The position numbers were made by a program, and so were the translations under genes. A stretch of DNA of 64,000 nt from Aerococcus kribbianus (GTDB lineage Bacteria > Bacillota > Bacilli > Lactobacillales > Aerococcaceae): NCBI RefSeq assembly GCF_026805545.1, contig NZ_JAPRFR010000003.1:99251-163250 (forward strand), written 5' to 3'. The notes below the pieces were generated by a model that did no database searches, was not told the origin of the DNA, and worked only from the letters and a program-made list of their open reading frames with translations. Below, one piece after another: positions 33,948 to 43,724 of this stretch (positions are counted from its first letter, which is position 1; the number at the start of each line of letters is the position of its first letter).

Positions 33948-35036
33948 TTATTTTTTCTCTTGTAATTGATAACGAGCAAAGTCACTTGCCTTTAAGGATT
34001 TCAGGAAGGCGACAGTAAGAGTAACCATATCTGAAAAGTCTTGGTAAGAAGCTAGTAAATGATGCGTGTGGGCATAACGAGCTGGAACACCTAAAGTCAA
34101 AATTTCTACGCCCTTATTATTGAGAGAAATTGCTCCAGCATTGGTTCCTCCTCCTGCCCGGACTGCTTTTTGAATGGCAATCGATTCTTGGCTAGCCAAG
34201 TCAACAAAGCGTTGGTTCAAATAGTCACTTGCAATATAGGTAGAATCACGGTAGCGTAACTGTGGTCCTTTACCCATACTTCCTTGTACTAGAGATGGCT
34301 CCTTAGCAAAATCATCCGATGGTGTTGCTTCAAAAACAATGGCCATTTGTGGATCAATAAGCCGGCTTGTAATTTTAGCCCCACGCAAGCCTACTTCTTC
34401 TTGGCTCGCAAAAGAACCCACTAAATTAAAGGGTAAGTCAGCCACTTGGTCACCTAACTCTTGGAAAACTGCCAGAACAGCTGCTACACCTAAGCGATTG
34501 TCAAATGCCTTACCAAGCATGATTTGTTTTTCTTCTAAATAGTCAAAAGTCACGGCTGGCGTCACCGGCTGCCCCACTTCAATCCCAAAGAGTTCACGGG
34601 CTTCTTGGGCGGAGCTAGCTCCTACATCTAAACGTAAATCAGTTAAGCGTAGGGACTTTTCCTTTTCTGTAGCGGTCATAAAATGTGGTGGTTTACTTGA
34701 AGAGACAGCTGAAATATATTTTCCCCAGCGATTTTTAATTGCAAATTTTTGCGATTGCACTGAACTTGCCACCCAACCACCAATCGCTTGCATACCAATT
34801 TGACCATTAGAGGCGATATAGGCCACCATAAAACCCACTTCATCCAAATGGGAATCTAGCATGACAGTGGGTTTATTATGGTCCTTAGCCCCTAAATTTA
34901 GATAGCCATTCTTCATATGATCAACTTGTAGGGTAAAATCCCCCTTATTAGCCGCTACTACATCTAGAACTTCATCTTCAAATCCGGAAATTCCATAAGC
35001 ATTAGATAAGTCAGCAATTAAATTTAGGTAAGACAT
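33948..35036 (-). CDS. M42-family aminopeptidase (glutamyl aminopeptidase/FrvX type)
   Basis: 362 residues. Two-metal M42 ligands are seen: His in MLDSHLDEVGFMV, Asp in LGKAFDNRLGVAA, the Glu pair in ASQEEVGLRGAK and the C-terminal His in ARYAHTHH. These enzymes are cytoplasmic dodecameric aminopeptidases that finish peptide breakdown; PepA of lactic bacteria prefers Glu/Asp. AAGGAGGCAGACC precedes the ATG. A GNAT gene lies 11 bp upstream on the same strand. Confidence 0.93.
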   Translation of the reverse strand: MSYLNLIADLSNAYGISGFEDEVLDVVAANKGDFTLQVDHMKNGYLNLGAKDHNKPTVMLDSHLDEVGFMVAYIASNGQIGMQAIGGWVASSVQSQKFAIKNRWGKYISAVSSSKPPHFMTATEKEKSLRLTDLRLDVGASSAQEARELFGIEVGQPVTPAVTFDYLEEKQIMLGKAFDNRLGVAAVLAVFQELGDQVADLPFNLVGSFASQEEVGLRGAKITSRLIDPQMAIVFEATPSDDFAKEPSLVQGSMGKGPQLRYRDSTYIASDYLNQRFVDLASQESIAIQKAVRAGGGTNAGAISLNNKGVEILTLGVPARYAHTHHLLASYQDFSDMVTLTVAFLKSLKASDFARYQLQEKK

Positions 35037-35047
35037 GGTCTGCCTCC

Positions 35048-35335
35048 TTAATTTTTATCATAGTTTATCGCATCGTATTTTTCAGGTTCCTTAGCAAACT
35101 TATCGACAACATAAGGACACAAGGCTTTAATTTTCTTATCTTCTTTAGCCATTTCTGCCACTAGATGGTCTAATAATTTCTCTGCCATTCCTTGTCCACG
35201 AAGCGAAGGATCGACAAAGGTGTGGTCAGCCACTACATAGTCCCCCTTATCTTGATAAGTAATTTCAGCAATCATTTCTTCATCATCATTTAATAAGACA
35301 TAGGCATTACCTTGCTTTGTAAAATCTGCTGTCAT
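35048..35335 (-). CDS. GNAT-like N-acetyltransferase (YjdJ/YidJ type, GCN5-related_N-acetyltransferase 2)
   Basis: 95 residues from the ATG at 35335, eight bases after AAGGAGG. The acetyl-CoA loop appears as DPSLRGQGMAEKLLDHLVAEM, and a YVVADHTFVDPS strand precedes it. These minimal GNAT proteins are common in Firmicutes and of unknown substrate. It is probably co-transcribed with the M42 peptidase. Confidence 0.9.
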   Translation of the reverse strand: MTADFTKQGNAYVLLNDDEEMIAEITYQDKGDYVVADHTFVDPSLRGQGMAEKLLDHLVAEMAKEDKKIKALCPYVVDKFAKEPEKYDAINYDKN

Positions 35336-35569
35336 AAAATCATCCTCCTTAATTGATGTTAGCCCTATCATACGCCAAAGAACCTAGTCTTTTCAAAATA
35401 AATGCTGACCGAAGCCAGACCTATCATTAAAAATAGTTAATAATTGCATAGTCTATACTCATTTTTTGAAAGATCGACAGATTTAAGGGCTATCATTAGT
35501 GACTATATTCTATTTTTGTTATAGTAAATATGTTAGATATGAGTGTTTGAAATAAGGAGGACTTTTACT

Positions 35570-36679
35570 ATGAAAATTGGTATTCCTAAGGAAATTAAAA
35601 ACAATGAAAATCGGGTATCTTTAACCCCAGCTGGTGTTCACGTCCTAGTTGACGCTGGTCACGACGTTTTTGTTGAAACCGAAGCAGGTATTGGCTCAAC
35701 CTTCCCAGATAGCGACTATGAAGAACAAGGTGCTACAATTGTCGCTACAGCTGAAGAAGCTTGGCAACAAGACATGGTAATGAAAGTTAAAGAACCTTTG
35801 GAATCAGAATATAAATACTTCCATGAAGGATTAATTCTCTTCACTTACCTCCACTTAGCAGCAGAAAACAAATTAACAGATGCTCTACTTGAAGCTGGTG
35901 TCACTGCAATTGGTTACGAAACTATGGAATTAAACGGTGATCTACCATTGCTTAACCCAATGAGCCAGGTTGCCGGACGTATGGCTGTCCAAATTGGTGC
36001 TCAATTCCTTGAAAAACAAGAAGGCGGAAAAGGGGTCCTACTTGGAGCTATCCCTGGTGTCCCTTCAAGCAAGGTTGTTATCATCGGTGGTGGAATGGCT
36101 GGTACTAATGCAGCTAAAATGGCCCTTGGTTTGGGTGCTCAAGTTAGCATCTTAGAACTAAACCCACAACGTCTTAACGAATTGGATGACCTCTTTGCTG
36201 GTCAAGTAGAAACCCTAATGTCCAACCCATTCAACATTGCCCAAGCGGTAAAAGACGCTGACCTAGTTATTGGTTCTGTTCTAATCCCAGGATCAAAAGC
36301 GCCAACATTAGTGACAGAAGATATGGTTAAGAGCATGCAAACTGGTGCTGTTATTGTGGATATCGCAATCGACCAAGGTGGTATCTTCGCAACCACTGAC
36401 CGTATCGGTTCTCTAGATGATCCAACCTTTACTAAACATGGTGTGGTTCACTACGCTGTTCCAAACATGCCTGGTGCCGTCCCACAAACATCAACTCTAG
36501 GCCTAACTAATGTTTCCCTAAACTATGCGGTTGATATCGCTAATAAAGGGGCTGAACAAGCAGCTAAAGATGACTATACAGTAGCCAGCGGTTTCCAAAC
36601 TTACCAAGGTAAGTTAACTATTGAAGCTGTGGCTCAAGCCCAAGACAAAGAATTCACTGCCTTAGAAGATTTAATCTAA
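35570..36679 (+). CDS. ald: Alanine dehydrogenase
   Basis: 369 residues, exactly the usual length. Ald converts L-alanine and NAD+ to pyruvate, ammonia and NADH. Seen are [20 protein letters not shown] (pyruvate-binding Arg), [10 protein letters not shown] with catalytic Lys, LFTYLHLAA with catalytic His, the NAD loop [13 protein letters not shown], and [11 protein letters not shown]...[24 protein letters not shown] precedes the ATG at 35570. Single gene closed by a strong terminator. In this catabolic setting it likely uses alanine as a carbon and energy source. Confidence 0.97.
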   Translation: MKIGIPKEIKNNENRVSLTPAGVHVLVDAGHDVFVETEAGIGSTFPDSDYEEQGATIVATAEEAWQQDMVMKVKEPLESEYKYFHEGLILFTYLHLAAENKLTDALLEAGVTAIGYETMELNGDLPLLNPMSQVAGRMAVQIGAQFLEKQEGGKGVLLGAIPGVPSSKVVIIGGGMAGTNAAKMALGLGAQVSILELNPQRLNELDDLFAGQVETLMSNPFNIAQAVKDADLVIGSVLIPGSKAPTLVTEDMVKSMQTGAVIVDIAIDQGGIFATTDRIGSLDDPTFTKHGVVHYAVPNMPGAVPQTSTLGLTNVSLNYAVDIANKGAEQAAKDDYTVASGFQTYQGKLTIEAVAQAQDKEFTALEDLI

Positions 36680-36700
36680 AGCCTAGTGGTCTAAATAGCA

Positions 36701-36736
36701 AAAAGCATGGATGACATTTAAGTCATCCATGCTTTT
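36701..36736. terminator. Bidirectional terminator after ald
   Basis: AAAAGCATGGATGAC pairs with GTCATCCATGCTTTT around a 6-base loop, followed by T run. Confidence 0.92.
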
Positions 36737-36753
36737 TTTACATTTACTAACAT

Positions 36754-37557
36754 TTAAGGCACCCGATCAATCATTTGGTCCTCCTTACTGGTATAGAACC
36801 AAGTATTTGTGGCCCCCATAATAAGACCACCTCCGATAAAATTGCCTAAATAAACAATCAACCAAGCTAAGAGAATATTACCTAAATTAATCATAGAACT
36901 TTGCCCACTGCCTAAAAAATAGGCTAGAGAAAATGAACCGAAATTGGCTACCACATGTTCAAAGCCAAAATAAACAAAAACAAATAAAGAACAAACCATA
37001 AAGGCCATCCGTGCCATCTCATTTTTTAACTGCATTTGTCCCATAATTGCAATATTCACTAAGATATTGGCTAAGATTCCGTCCACAAAAAGTGTCAAAA
37101 TTGGTTTACTGATTTTACCTGATACAGCCGTAAACAGGTAAGCATCATCACTAAGGCCTTGAAAAGGACTAGCCAAAGACAGTAGATAGGCAGTTAGCAA
37201 ACAACCCAAAAGATTCCCCAAACTACACCAGATCAATAGTTTAAACCCTTGAGACCACTTGATTCGTTTCTGCAAAGCTGCCGAAGTGAGATACATCATA
37301 TTAGATGTTGCTAATTCTGCTCCCATAAAGACAATAATTACTAAACCAATTCCAAAGATGAAACCATTTAATAATTTCCCCCAATGAGCAGCTTCCTCCA
37401 TAAAATTAGCTGACACATATAGGCTAACTACTCCTGCTAAGGTTAAATACAGACCAGCAAAAGCTGCCCGAATCAGATATTTTCCTGGGTTCTTTTCTAC
37501 ATAAGCAATTTTCTGACTCACTGCTTGATTGATACTTGTAATTAAAGGATGACTCAT
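36754..37557 (-). CDS. Formate/nitrite transporter (FNT) family channel
   Basis: 267 residues from the ATG at 37557, preceded by GAGGAGGAGAAGA. About six membrane helices. FNT features: helix-breaking loops around FMGAELATSNMMYL (omega-type loop region) and the C-terminal GNFIGGGLIMGATNTWFY, with the conserved NxxxG pattern. FNT channels pass formate, nitrite, lactate or hydrosulfide. Because the adjacent operon splits formyl-tetrahydrofolate to formate, formate export is the likeliest job. It lies downstream of folT after a terminator-like hairpin, so it may be partly uncoupled. Confidence 0.86.
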   Translation of the reverse strand: MSHPLITSINQAVSQKIAYVEKNPGKYLIRAAFAGLYLTLAGVVSLYVSANFMEEAAHWGKLLNGFIFGIGLVIIVFMGAELATSNMMYLTSAALQKRIKWSQGFKLLIWCSLGNLLGCLLTAYLLSLASPFQGLSDDAYLFTAVSGKISKPILTLFVDGILANILVNIAIMGQMQLKNEMARMAFMVCSLFVFVYFGFEHVVANFGSFSLAYFLGSGQSSMINLGNILLAWLIVYLGNFIGGGLIMGATNTWFYTSKEDQMIDRVP

Positions 37558-37586
37558 TCTTCTCCTCCTCAATAAATGAAGCAAAA

Positions 37587-37612
37587 GAGGCTGGAGCAAA
37601 GCTCCCAGCCTC
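37587..37612 (-). terminator. Terminator-like hairpin after folT (GGCTGGGA family)
   Basis: On the minus strand GAGGCTGGGAGC-TTT-GCTCCAGCCTC with one bulge, followed by TTTTGC. Third copy of the hairpin seen at 5033 and 21430. Confidence 0.7.
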
Positions 37613-37703
37613 CTAGCTTTATACGAATATTCAGCGTTTCATAGACCAACAATACATCATTGAAAAACTTTATCTAGTTTGTCATTTTATCTTTACGACT
37701 TCC

Positions 37704-38255
37704 TTAAATGCGCCACTCTCGCAACAAGCGTTTAATCGTTGGATGATTGAGTAGCTTGTAAATAATAAAAGTGTTTAAGGGTAGCGAAATTAAATTCTTC
37801 ACCAACCGAATCGGTAAGATGGCAAATAACCCTTTGTCAGTCATGAGATAAACCCATAAGGATCCTAACAATAAATTAACAACTAGAGTATTAAGCAAGA
37901 CTGTCATAAAAGTTCGTTTCCAAGTCACGTCTTGGCGATAGAAGCCTTTGCCATAGAAATACCCTGCCACAATAGCTGATAGGGTATAACCTGGGAAGAA
38001 ATAGCCCCAAGAACCACCTCCAATAAAGAAGTCAAGTACATCTACGATACCACCGATTCCAGCGGCTAAAGCTGGGCCAAGTAAGGCCCCCATCAAGGCT
38101 GAGCCAATAAATCCGAATCCGATTTGTACAAAGGGAGGAATGGAAATGGCAGGCAACATTCCTAAAGCTAGTCGGAAGGCAATAACTAAGGCCATGAGGG
38201 TAATATTTTGTGTAGATAAACTTTTCTTCCCTATTAGGGAACGACGCGATTGCAT
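37704..38255 (-). CDS. folT: Folate ECF transporter S component
   Basis: 183 residues with about five or six membrane helices. IGFGFIGSALMGALLGPALAAG, the D-containing GIVDVLDFFIGGG, YFFPGYTLSAIVAGYFYG and the C-terminal LPIRLVKNLISLPLN follow the FolT pattern. It binds folates and works with the shared EcfAA'T energising module, not in this window. Its position 31 bp after hutH is telling: the pathway next door consumes and regenerates tetrahydrofolate. AAAGGAGTACTGTTT precedes the start. Confidence 0.87.
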   Translation of the reverse strand: MQSRRSLIGKKSLSTQNITLMALVIAFRLALGMLPAISIPPFVQIGFGFIGSALMGALLGPALAAGIGGIVDVLDFFIGGGSWGYFFPGYTLSAIVAGYFYGKGFYRQDVTWKRTFMTVLLNTLVVNLLLGSLWVYLMTDKGLFAILPIRLVKNLISLPLNTFIIYKLLNHPTIKRLLREWRI

Positions 38256-38286
38256 AAACAGTACTCCTTTTCCATTATGGTGGCGA

Positions 38287-39825
38287 CTAAACTAATTCAA
38301 GAGTAAATACCTTGTCGATTTCAGCAATTAAAGAACCATCTTCAACAAGTTTAGATACCTTGTTAATTTCATCGTAAATTTCAATATCTTTATCGTTCTC
38401 GATAAAGTCTGCTTGTTGGCGAACCATATCGTACACCAGACGAGCTCCCTTACCTAGACTCGGCTCAACTTCTTTAAGATCAATGGCTTGGCAAGCAGCC
38501 ATAATTTCAGTCGCTACAATCCGTTGCGAATTCTTCACAATATCCAAGGCATGACGGGCAGCAATAGTACCCATTGAAACAAAGTCTTCTTGGTTTTCAC
38601 ATGATGGGATAGAATCCACACTAGCTGGGTGAGCCAAGACTTTATTTTCAGAAGCTAAAGCGGCACAAGCATATTGAGTAATCATGAAACCAGAGTTTAA
38701 ACCAGGGTTCTTAACCAAGAATGATGGCAGACCAGATAATTGGTTATTAACCAAACGTTCCACACGACGTTCAGAAACATTACCAATTTCAGCAGCAGCA
38801 ATACCTAAGAAATCAAATGGTTGAGCCATTGGTTCACCGTGGAAGTTACCACCAGAAATAACGCGACCATCAGGTAGAATGATTGGGTTGTCAGTGACAG
38901 AGTTGATTTCAATTTCAACTTTCCGGCGAACATATTCCACACCATCTTTGCTAGCACCGTGAATTTGTGGAATACATCTTAATGTATAGGCATCTTGAAC
39001 ATGTCCTGGTTCAGACTTAGTCGTATTCTTGCTATCTTCTAACAAAGTACGCATGTTTTTAGCAGTCGCAATTTGACCAGGTTGGGCACGAATTTCATGG
39101 ATTTCTGGTACAAAAGCATCTGTTAATCCACCGTGTGCTTCAATGGATAAGGCCCCCGCCACATCAGATAACTTAGCTAAAGCAATAGCATCATAGGTAG
39201 CCAAGGCGCCTACAGCAGTTAGAACTGTTGTCCCGTTGATAAGGGCTAGTCCTTCTTTAGAAGCTAGTTTAATCGCTTCTAAGCCCGCTTTGTTTAAAGC
39301 TTCTTGACCAGACATCAATTCGCCTTCATAGTAAGCGCGACCTAGACCAAGTAAAGGTAATACCATATGAGATAAAGGAGCCAAGTCACCAGAAGCACCT
39401 AACGATCCTTTTTCAGGGATATGTGGGTGAACCTTGCTATTTAACATAGCCAATAGGGCTTCGACCGTACTTAAACGAATACCAGAAAATCCTTTTAAGA
39501 GGGAGTTTACCCGAATCAACATAATTGCACGCACCACATCACGTGGGAAGGGTTCACCGAATCCAGATGAGTGGGTACGGATTAAGTTTTCTTGCAATTG
39601 AACGGTTTCTTCATCACTGACAGACACTTTTTGTAGAGAACCAAAACCAGTGTTGATTCCGTAAGCTGGCTCACCACTTTGTTGAATGTCTTCAACGATT
39701 TGACGAGATTTTTTTACCGCTTCGCTTGCTTCAGGAGCGATTTCACATTGGGCATCATAACGCGCCACTGCAATCACTTCATCTAAGGTTAAATGATTAC
39801 CATCTAAAATAATTTTTTCTGACAT
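38287..39825 (-). CDS. hutH: Histidine ammonia-lyase
   Basis: 512 residues from the ATG at 39825, with AAAGGAG eight bases upstream (a GTG three codons earlier is the alternative). Converts L-histidine to urocanate and ammonia, the first step of degradation. The Ala-Ser-Gly triplet that cyclises to the MIO electrophile is at residues 144-146 in GSLGASGDLAPLSHM. The Tyr in AYGINTGFG and the NGTTVLTAVGA helix are present. It follows the permease gene by 29 bp in the hut operon. Confidence 0.97.
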   Translation of the reverse strand: MSEKIILDGNHLTLDEVIAVARYDAQCEIAPEASEAVKKSRQIVEDIQQSGEPAYGINTGFGSLQKVSVSDEETVQLQENLIRTHSSGFGEPFPRDVVRAIMLIRVNSLLKGFSGIRLSTVEALLAMLNSKVHPHIPEKGSLGASGDLAPLSHMVLPLLGLGRAYYEGELMSGQEALNKAGLEAIKLASKEGLALINGTTVLTAVGALATYDAIALAKLSDVAGALSIEAHGGLTDAFVPEIHEIRAQPGQIATAKNMRTLLEDSKNTTKSEPGHVQDAYTLRCIPQIHGASKDGVEYVRRKVEIEINSVTDNPIILPDGRVISGGNFHGEPMAQPFDFLGIAAAEIGNVSERRVERLVNNQLSGLPSFLVKNPGLNSGFMITQYACAALASENKVLAHPASVDSIPSCENQEDFVSMGTIAARHALDIVKNSQRIVATEIMAACQAIDLKEVEPSLGKGARLVYDMVRQQADFIENDKDIEIYDEINKVSKLVEDGSLIAEIDKVFTLELV

Positions 39826-39854
39826 TACAAACACTCCTTTATTATATTAAGGCA

Positions 39855-41186
39855 TTAAGCCATTTTTTTCATTACAAAATAGAGCACACTAGCAACTACA
39901 AAACCAATGGCTGCAAAGACCAAGTTCATTGGGTTGGCAGCGAGTACCATCCAAATACTTACGATTACGGCAATAATTGGAATTACTGCTCCTCCAGGTA
40001 CTTTAAAGCTTGGTTTTTCTAAACCAGAGCCACCCTTAGCCACTTTCTTACGTAAGATTAGCACTGCGATGGCTGTTGGAATATATTGGAAGAAACGGAA
40101 CACTACAGATAACTCAGCCAAGGATTCAAAAGATCCAGACATAATCAAGAGTATCGTTAAGATTCCTGTAAAGATGATGGCTACCACAGGGGCACCATTT
40201 TTATTTAATTCCCCTAATTTCTTAGGTAAAAGACCATCTTGGGCAATAGCAGCACCGAAACGCGGCACCATGATTGATTCACCCATATTTAAACCAAAGA
40301 CAGACACTACTGCCCCAATTGAGATGGTCCAGAAACCAATCGGACCTACCATCATACGGAAAGCATCATGTACTGGTGCATCTGATTCAAGAATGCCCCT
40401 ACCCAACATGGCAATCGTACCAGCGATGATTAGGATATAGATAACGGCTACAATAGAGTTAGCTGAAATAATCGCTTTAGGCACATTTTGTTTTGCATTT
40501 TGCATTTCACCCGCAACATTTGGTAGGGTTTCGAAACCGATGAAGGCATAGAACACTGTTAGAGCAGTTGAAGCCATAGCACCTGATAAGGTCAATTCAG
40601 GATTTAACTGAACGAACGGTGTAAAGCTGCCATTGTCAAAGCCACCTTTCAAGAAGAAGATGGACAAACTAGCAAAGGCAATAATTGGAATCAATTTGGC
40701 AATTGTGACTGTTACGGTAAATATTTTTGATGTTTTGATCCCGAACAAGTTCATCACAGAAAAACCAACAATCAATAAACTAGAAATAACCTTATTCCAG
40801 CCATCTAATGCAGGTATGGCTGTCACTAATAGAGAAGAGAACCCAACGGCCATAGCTGCCCAAGCTAGAATCATTACAAACCAACCTAAGACCCCAACAA
40901 CAAAGGCAAAGTAATCCCCAAAAGCTTCCTTGGTATATTGATAGGCCCCACCATTCTTATCGAAGTAACCTGCTACTTCAGCAAAACAGATGGCTAATAA
41001 TAAAACTAAAATAGCTGTAATTGCCATAGCTACTAATGAAGCTGGCCCTAAATCTTGGTAAATCGTCCTAGGTAGTAAGAAAATACCAGATCCAATAACA
41101 GCATTAATCCCATACAGAGTTGCTCCACTTAAGGAGAATTTATCACTTTCTTTTACATGAACATCTTCTTTTTTTACAGTTTCCAT
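39855..41186 (-). CDS. APC-family amino-acid permease, probable histidine uptake
   Basis: 443 residues with about twelve membrane helices. The opening LSGATLYGINAVIGSGIFLLP is the substrate/unwound helix 1 of the APC family, and FYAFIGFETLPNVAGEMQNAKQNVPKAI is the helix 6 region. I use the ATG at 41186, eight bases after GGGAGGAAAG. Located between fhs and hutH in the same direction, it is most likely the histidine importer of the pathway. Uptake of urocanate or antiport with glutamate is also possible. It is separated from fhs by 207 bp that contain a long hairpin. Confidence 0.87.
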   Translation of the reverse strand: METVKKEDVHVKESDKFSLSGATLYGINAVIGSGIFLLPRTIYQDLGPASLVAMAITAILVLLLAICFAEVAGYFDKNGGAYQYTKEAFGDYFAFVVGVLGWFVMILAWAAMAVGFSSLLVTAIPALDGWNKVISSLLIVGFSVMNLFGIKTSKIFTVTVTIAKLIPIIAFASLSIFFLKGGFDNGSFTPFVQLNPELTLSGAMASTALTVFYAFIGFETLPNVAGEMQNAKQNVPKAIISANSIVAVIYILIIAGTIAMLGRGILESDAPVHDAFRMMVGPIGFWTISIGAVVSVFGLNMGESIMVPRFGAAIAQDGLLPKKLGELNKNGAPVVAIIFTGILTILLIMSGSFESLAELSVVFRFFQYIPTAIAVLILRKKVAKGGSGLEKPSFKVPGGAVIPIIAVIVSIWMVLAANPMNLVFAAIGFVVASVLYFVMKKMA

Positions 41187-41282
41187 AAGACTTTCCTCCC
41201 GGAACTCTCTCCCCAAGTAATCGCCATCTAGTGAACGGTTCGCAATAGCGCTTACTTAGCATTAACAAGCAACATTAAGCAA

Positions 41283-41353
41283 AATGGCCACACAAATATA
41301 AGCATTTAGATCCCGATATTTATCTAAAAAGAGCTTATATTGTGCTGGCCATT
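41283..41353 (-). terminator. Long hairpin between fhs and the permease gene
   Basis: On the minus strand an outer stem of about 20 bp (AATGGCCAGCACAATATAAG paired with CTTATATTTGTGTGGCCATT) and an inner 7-bp stem (TTTAGAT/ATCTAAA) are followed by TTTTGCTT. It looks like a partial terminator or RNA processing site within the hut operon. Confidence 0.6.
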
Positions 41354-41393
41354 AGTAACTTACGCTTTTATTCACCAAATATAATCAGTATTC

Positions 41394-43067
41394 TTAGAAT
41401 AAACCGGTAATATTTCCATCAGCATCAATATCAATCTTTTCAGCAGCAGGAACTTTCGGAAGACCTGGCATGGTCATTACATTTCCTGTAAGGGCAACAA
41501 TGAATCCGGCCCCTGCTGAAACTTTTAGTTCACGAATCGTCACATCGAAATCTGTTGGTGCACTCAATAGACTCGCATCATCAGAGAATGAGTATTGTGT
41601 TTTTGCCATACAAATTGGTAAGTGGCTAAGACCCATATCTTCAAATTTCTTCAATTGTTTCTTAGCAGCTTTAGTGAGAACAGCCTTATTACCCCGATAA
41701 ACTTTTTGAACAATTTTATTTAGTTTGTCTTCAATAGAATCGTCATCATCATAAACAAAGCTAAAGTTGTTCGGTTTTTCAGCTAATTCAACCACTTTTT
41801 CAGCGAGGTCAGCACCACCTGCGCCACCCTTAGCCCATACATCAGACAAGACCACTTCAACATCATATTCTTTGACCGCTTCTTCTACAGCATCTAATTC
41901 GGCTTGGGTATCCGTTGGGAATTTGTTGATTGCCACAACCAATGGTAAGCCATAAACATTTTGAATGTTATCAATATGACGTAATAAGTTAGGTAAGCCA
42001 TCTTTAACAGCTTGGACATTCTCAGTGCTTAGTTCTTTCTTATCTACACCACCATGTAATTTAAGTGCTCGAACGGTCGCTACTAACACCACAGCTGAGG
42101 GTTTGATACCTGCTTGGCGACATTTAATGTCGATGAATTTCTCTGCTCCTAAGTCAGCACCGAATCCCCCTTCAGTGACTGCGTAGTCACCATATTTAAG
42201 AGCTAATTTAGTGGCTAAAATTGAGTTACAGCCGTGTGCAATGTTAGCAAATGGACCACCATGGATAAAGGCTGGTGTATGTTCTAATGTTTGCACAAGG
42301 TTTGGTTTAATCGCATCCTTTAATAAGGCAGTCATTGCCCCTTCAGCTTTAAGGTCATGAGCAGTGACTGGTTGACCCTCATAGTTATAACCAATGATGA
42401 TACGACCAATTTTTTCTTTGAGGTCAGCAATGTCATTAGCCAAACACAAAGCAGCCATTACTTCAGAGGCAACAACAATATCATAACCATCTTGACGGGT
42501 GAAACCATTAGCCCGTTTACCTAGGCCATTAACGATTTCCCGTAATTGACGGTCATTCATGTCAACCACACGTTTCCAAGTAATATTACGTGGATCAATA
42601 TTTAAGGCATTGCCTTGGTGGATATGGTTATCAATCAAAGCTGCTAACAAGTTGTTGGCTGCTCCAATAGCATGGAAATCACCAGTAAAATGTAGATTAA
42701 TGTCTTCCATTGGAATAACTTGAGCATGTCCACCACCAGTGGCGCCACCCTTAACCCCGAAGACTGGCCCTAAAGAAGGTTCTCGAACGGCTACGGCCGC
42801 TTTTTTACCAATGTGAGTCAAGGCATCCGCTAAACCAACAGAAGTTGTTGTTTTCCCTTCACCGGCAGCAGTTGGCGTTATAGCTGTCACTAAAATCAAC
42901 TTGCCTTCTGCATCATCGAAGCTTGATGGATCAACTTCGATTTTAGCTTTGTAGTTCCCATATAGTGAGAGGTCTTCTTCTGCAATGCCTAAGCTTTGAG
43001 CAACGTCTTTAATAGGTTTAGGTTCAACTTGACTAGCAATTTCAATATCTGAAAGTATTTCTGACAT
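41394..43067 (-). CDS. fhs: Formate-tetrahydrofolate ligase
   Basis: 557 residues. The P-loop-like [20 protein letters not shown] lies near residue 65, followed by [23 protein letters not shown] and the folate-binding C-terminal [16 protein letters not shown]. The enzyme makes formyl-THF from formate and ATP. In histidine fermentation it runs backwards, giving formate and ATP. AGGAGGAGCATT precedes the ATG, and fchA ends 17 bp upstream. Gene order ftcD-fchA-fhs follows the reaction order, apart from the cyclohydrolase step (FolD), which must be encoded elsewhere. Confidence 0.97.
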   Translation of the reverse strand: MSEILSDIEIASQVEPKPIKDVAQSLGIAEEDLSLYGNYKAKIEVDPSSFDDAEGKLILVTAITPTAAGEGKTTTSVGLADALTHIGKKAAVAVREPSLGPVFGVKGGATGGGHAQVIPMEDINLHFTGDFHAIGAANNLLAALIDNHIHQGNALNIDPRNITWKRVVDMNDRQLREIVNGLGKRANGFTRQDGYDIVVASEVMAALCLANDIADLKEKIGRIIIGYNYEGQPVTAHDLKAEGAMTALLKDAIKPNLVQTLEHTPAFIHGGPFANIAHGCNSILATKLALKYGDYAVTEGGFGADLGAEKFIDIKCRQAGIKPSAVVLVATVRALKLHGGVDKKELSTENVQAVKDGLPNLLRHIDNIQNVYGLPLVVAINKFPTDTQAELDAVEEAVKEYDVEVVLSDVWAKGGAGGADLAEKVVELAEKPNNFSFVYDDDDSIEDKLNKIVQKVYRGNKAVLTKAAKKQLKKFEDMGLSHLPICMAKTQYSFSDDASLLSAPTDFDVTIRELKVSAGAGFIVALTGNVMTMPGLPKVPAAEKIDIDADGNITGLF

Positions 43068-43084
43068 AATGCTCCTCCTAACGA

Positions 43085-43714
43085 TTATTTTAATCCTGAT
43101 TCAATTTCATTATAAATTTCTTCCGCCAAGGCTTTACCTTTTTCCAAGTAAGCTTCTGCTTCTTGTCGGGTGTCTTTAACAAATGTTTCATCCTTGATCC
43201 CTGGAAGGTTGATTAGAACATTAAGGTAAGATCCTTGTAATCCTGAATTTAAGTTTAACGCTGCCACACCTAGGTCAGAAGCAGCATTGGTATTCGATTT
43301 ACCAATAGCTCTCTTAGTGGCTTCTAAGGCAGCTACAGTTAATTCCATAGTCGCTAATGGCGTTTTTGCTGCTCCTTGCAAAGCTTTAGACATGGCTTCT
43401 TTACGGGCAGCTTTTTCTTCATCAGTAGTTTTAGGCATAGAAAAGACTGCTGAAACATCATTAAAGGCTTCCGTGTCCTTATCGATAGCCTCCAATAATT
43501 TTTCTTTTAGATCAGCTGCTTTAGCATGAATTTCTTTGAGTTCCTCTTCATACTCTGCATATTTTTTCTTGCCAATTGAAAGGTTCATCACCATTTCTGT
43601 TAAGGCAATTCCTTGTGCTGAAGCAAGTGCTGAAGCTGAACCGCCACCAGGTGCTGGAGCATCTGAACCTAATGTTTGGACAAAATCTGTAAGGGTCAAA
43701 TCAACTAATTTCAT
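43085..43714 (-). CDS. fchA: Formiminotetrahydrofolate cyclodeaminase
   Basis: 209 residues, a stand-alone cyclodeaminase. It converts 5-formimino-THF to 5,10-methenyl-THF and releases ammonia. The N-terminal [24 protein letters not shown] and the all-helical body with [13 protein letters not shown] and [18 protein letters not shown] are family hallmarks. In animals the domain is fused to the formiminotransferase; here it is separate, 10 bp behind ftcD, with AGGAGGTAAAGG ahead of the ATG. Confidence 0.95.
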   Translation of the reverse strand: MKLVDLTLTDFVQTLGSDAPAPGGGSASALASAQGIALTEMVMNLSIGKKKYAEYEEELKEIHAKAADLKEKLLEAIDKDTEAFNDVSAVFSMPKTTDEEKAARKEAMSKALQGAAKTPLATMELTVAALEATKRAIGKSNTNAASDLGVAALNLNSGLQGSYLNVLINLPGIKDETFVKDTRQEAEAYLEKGKALAEEIYNEIESGLK

Positions 43715-43724
43715 CCTTTACCTC

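Noticed and set aside
39907..40914. Long plus-strand frames opposite the hut permease gene
   Set aside because: Mirror frames of a membrane protein gene, no ribosome site and no family resemblance; the minus-strand gene explains the region.
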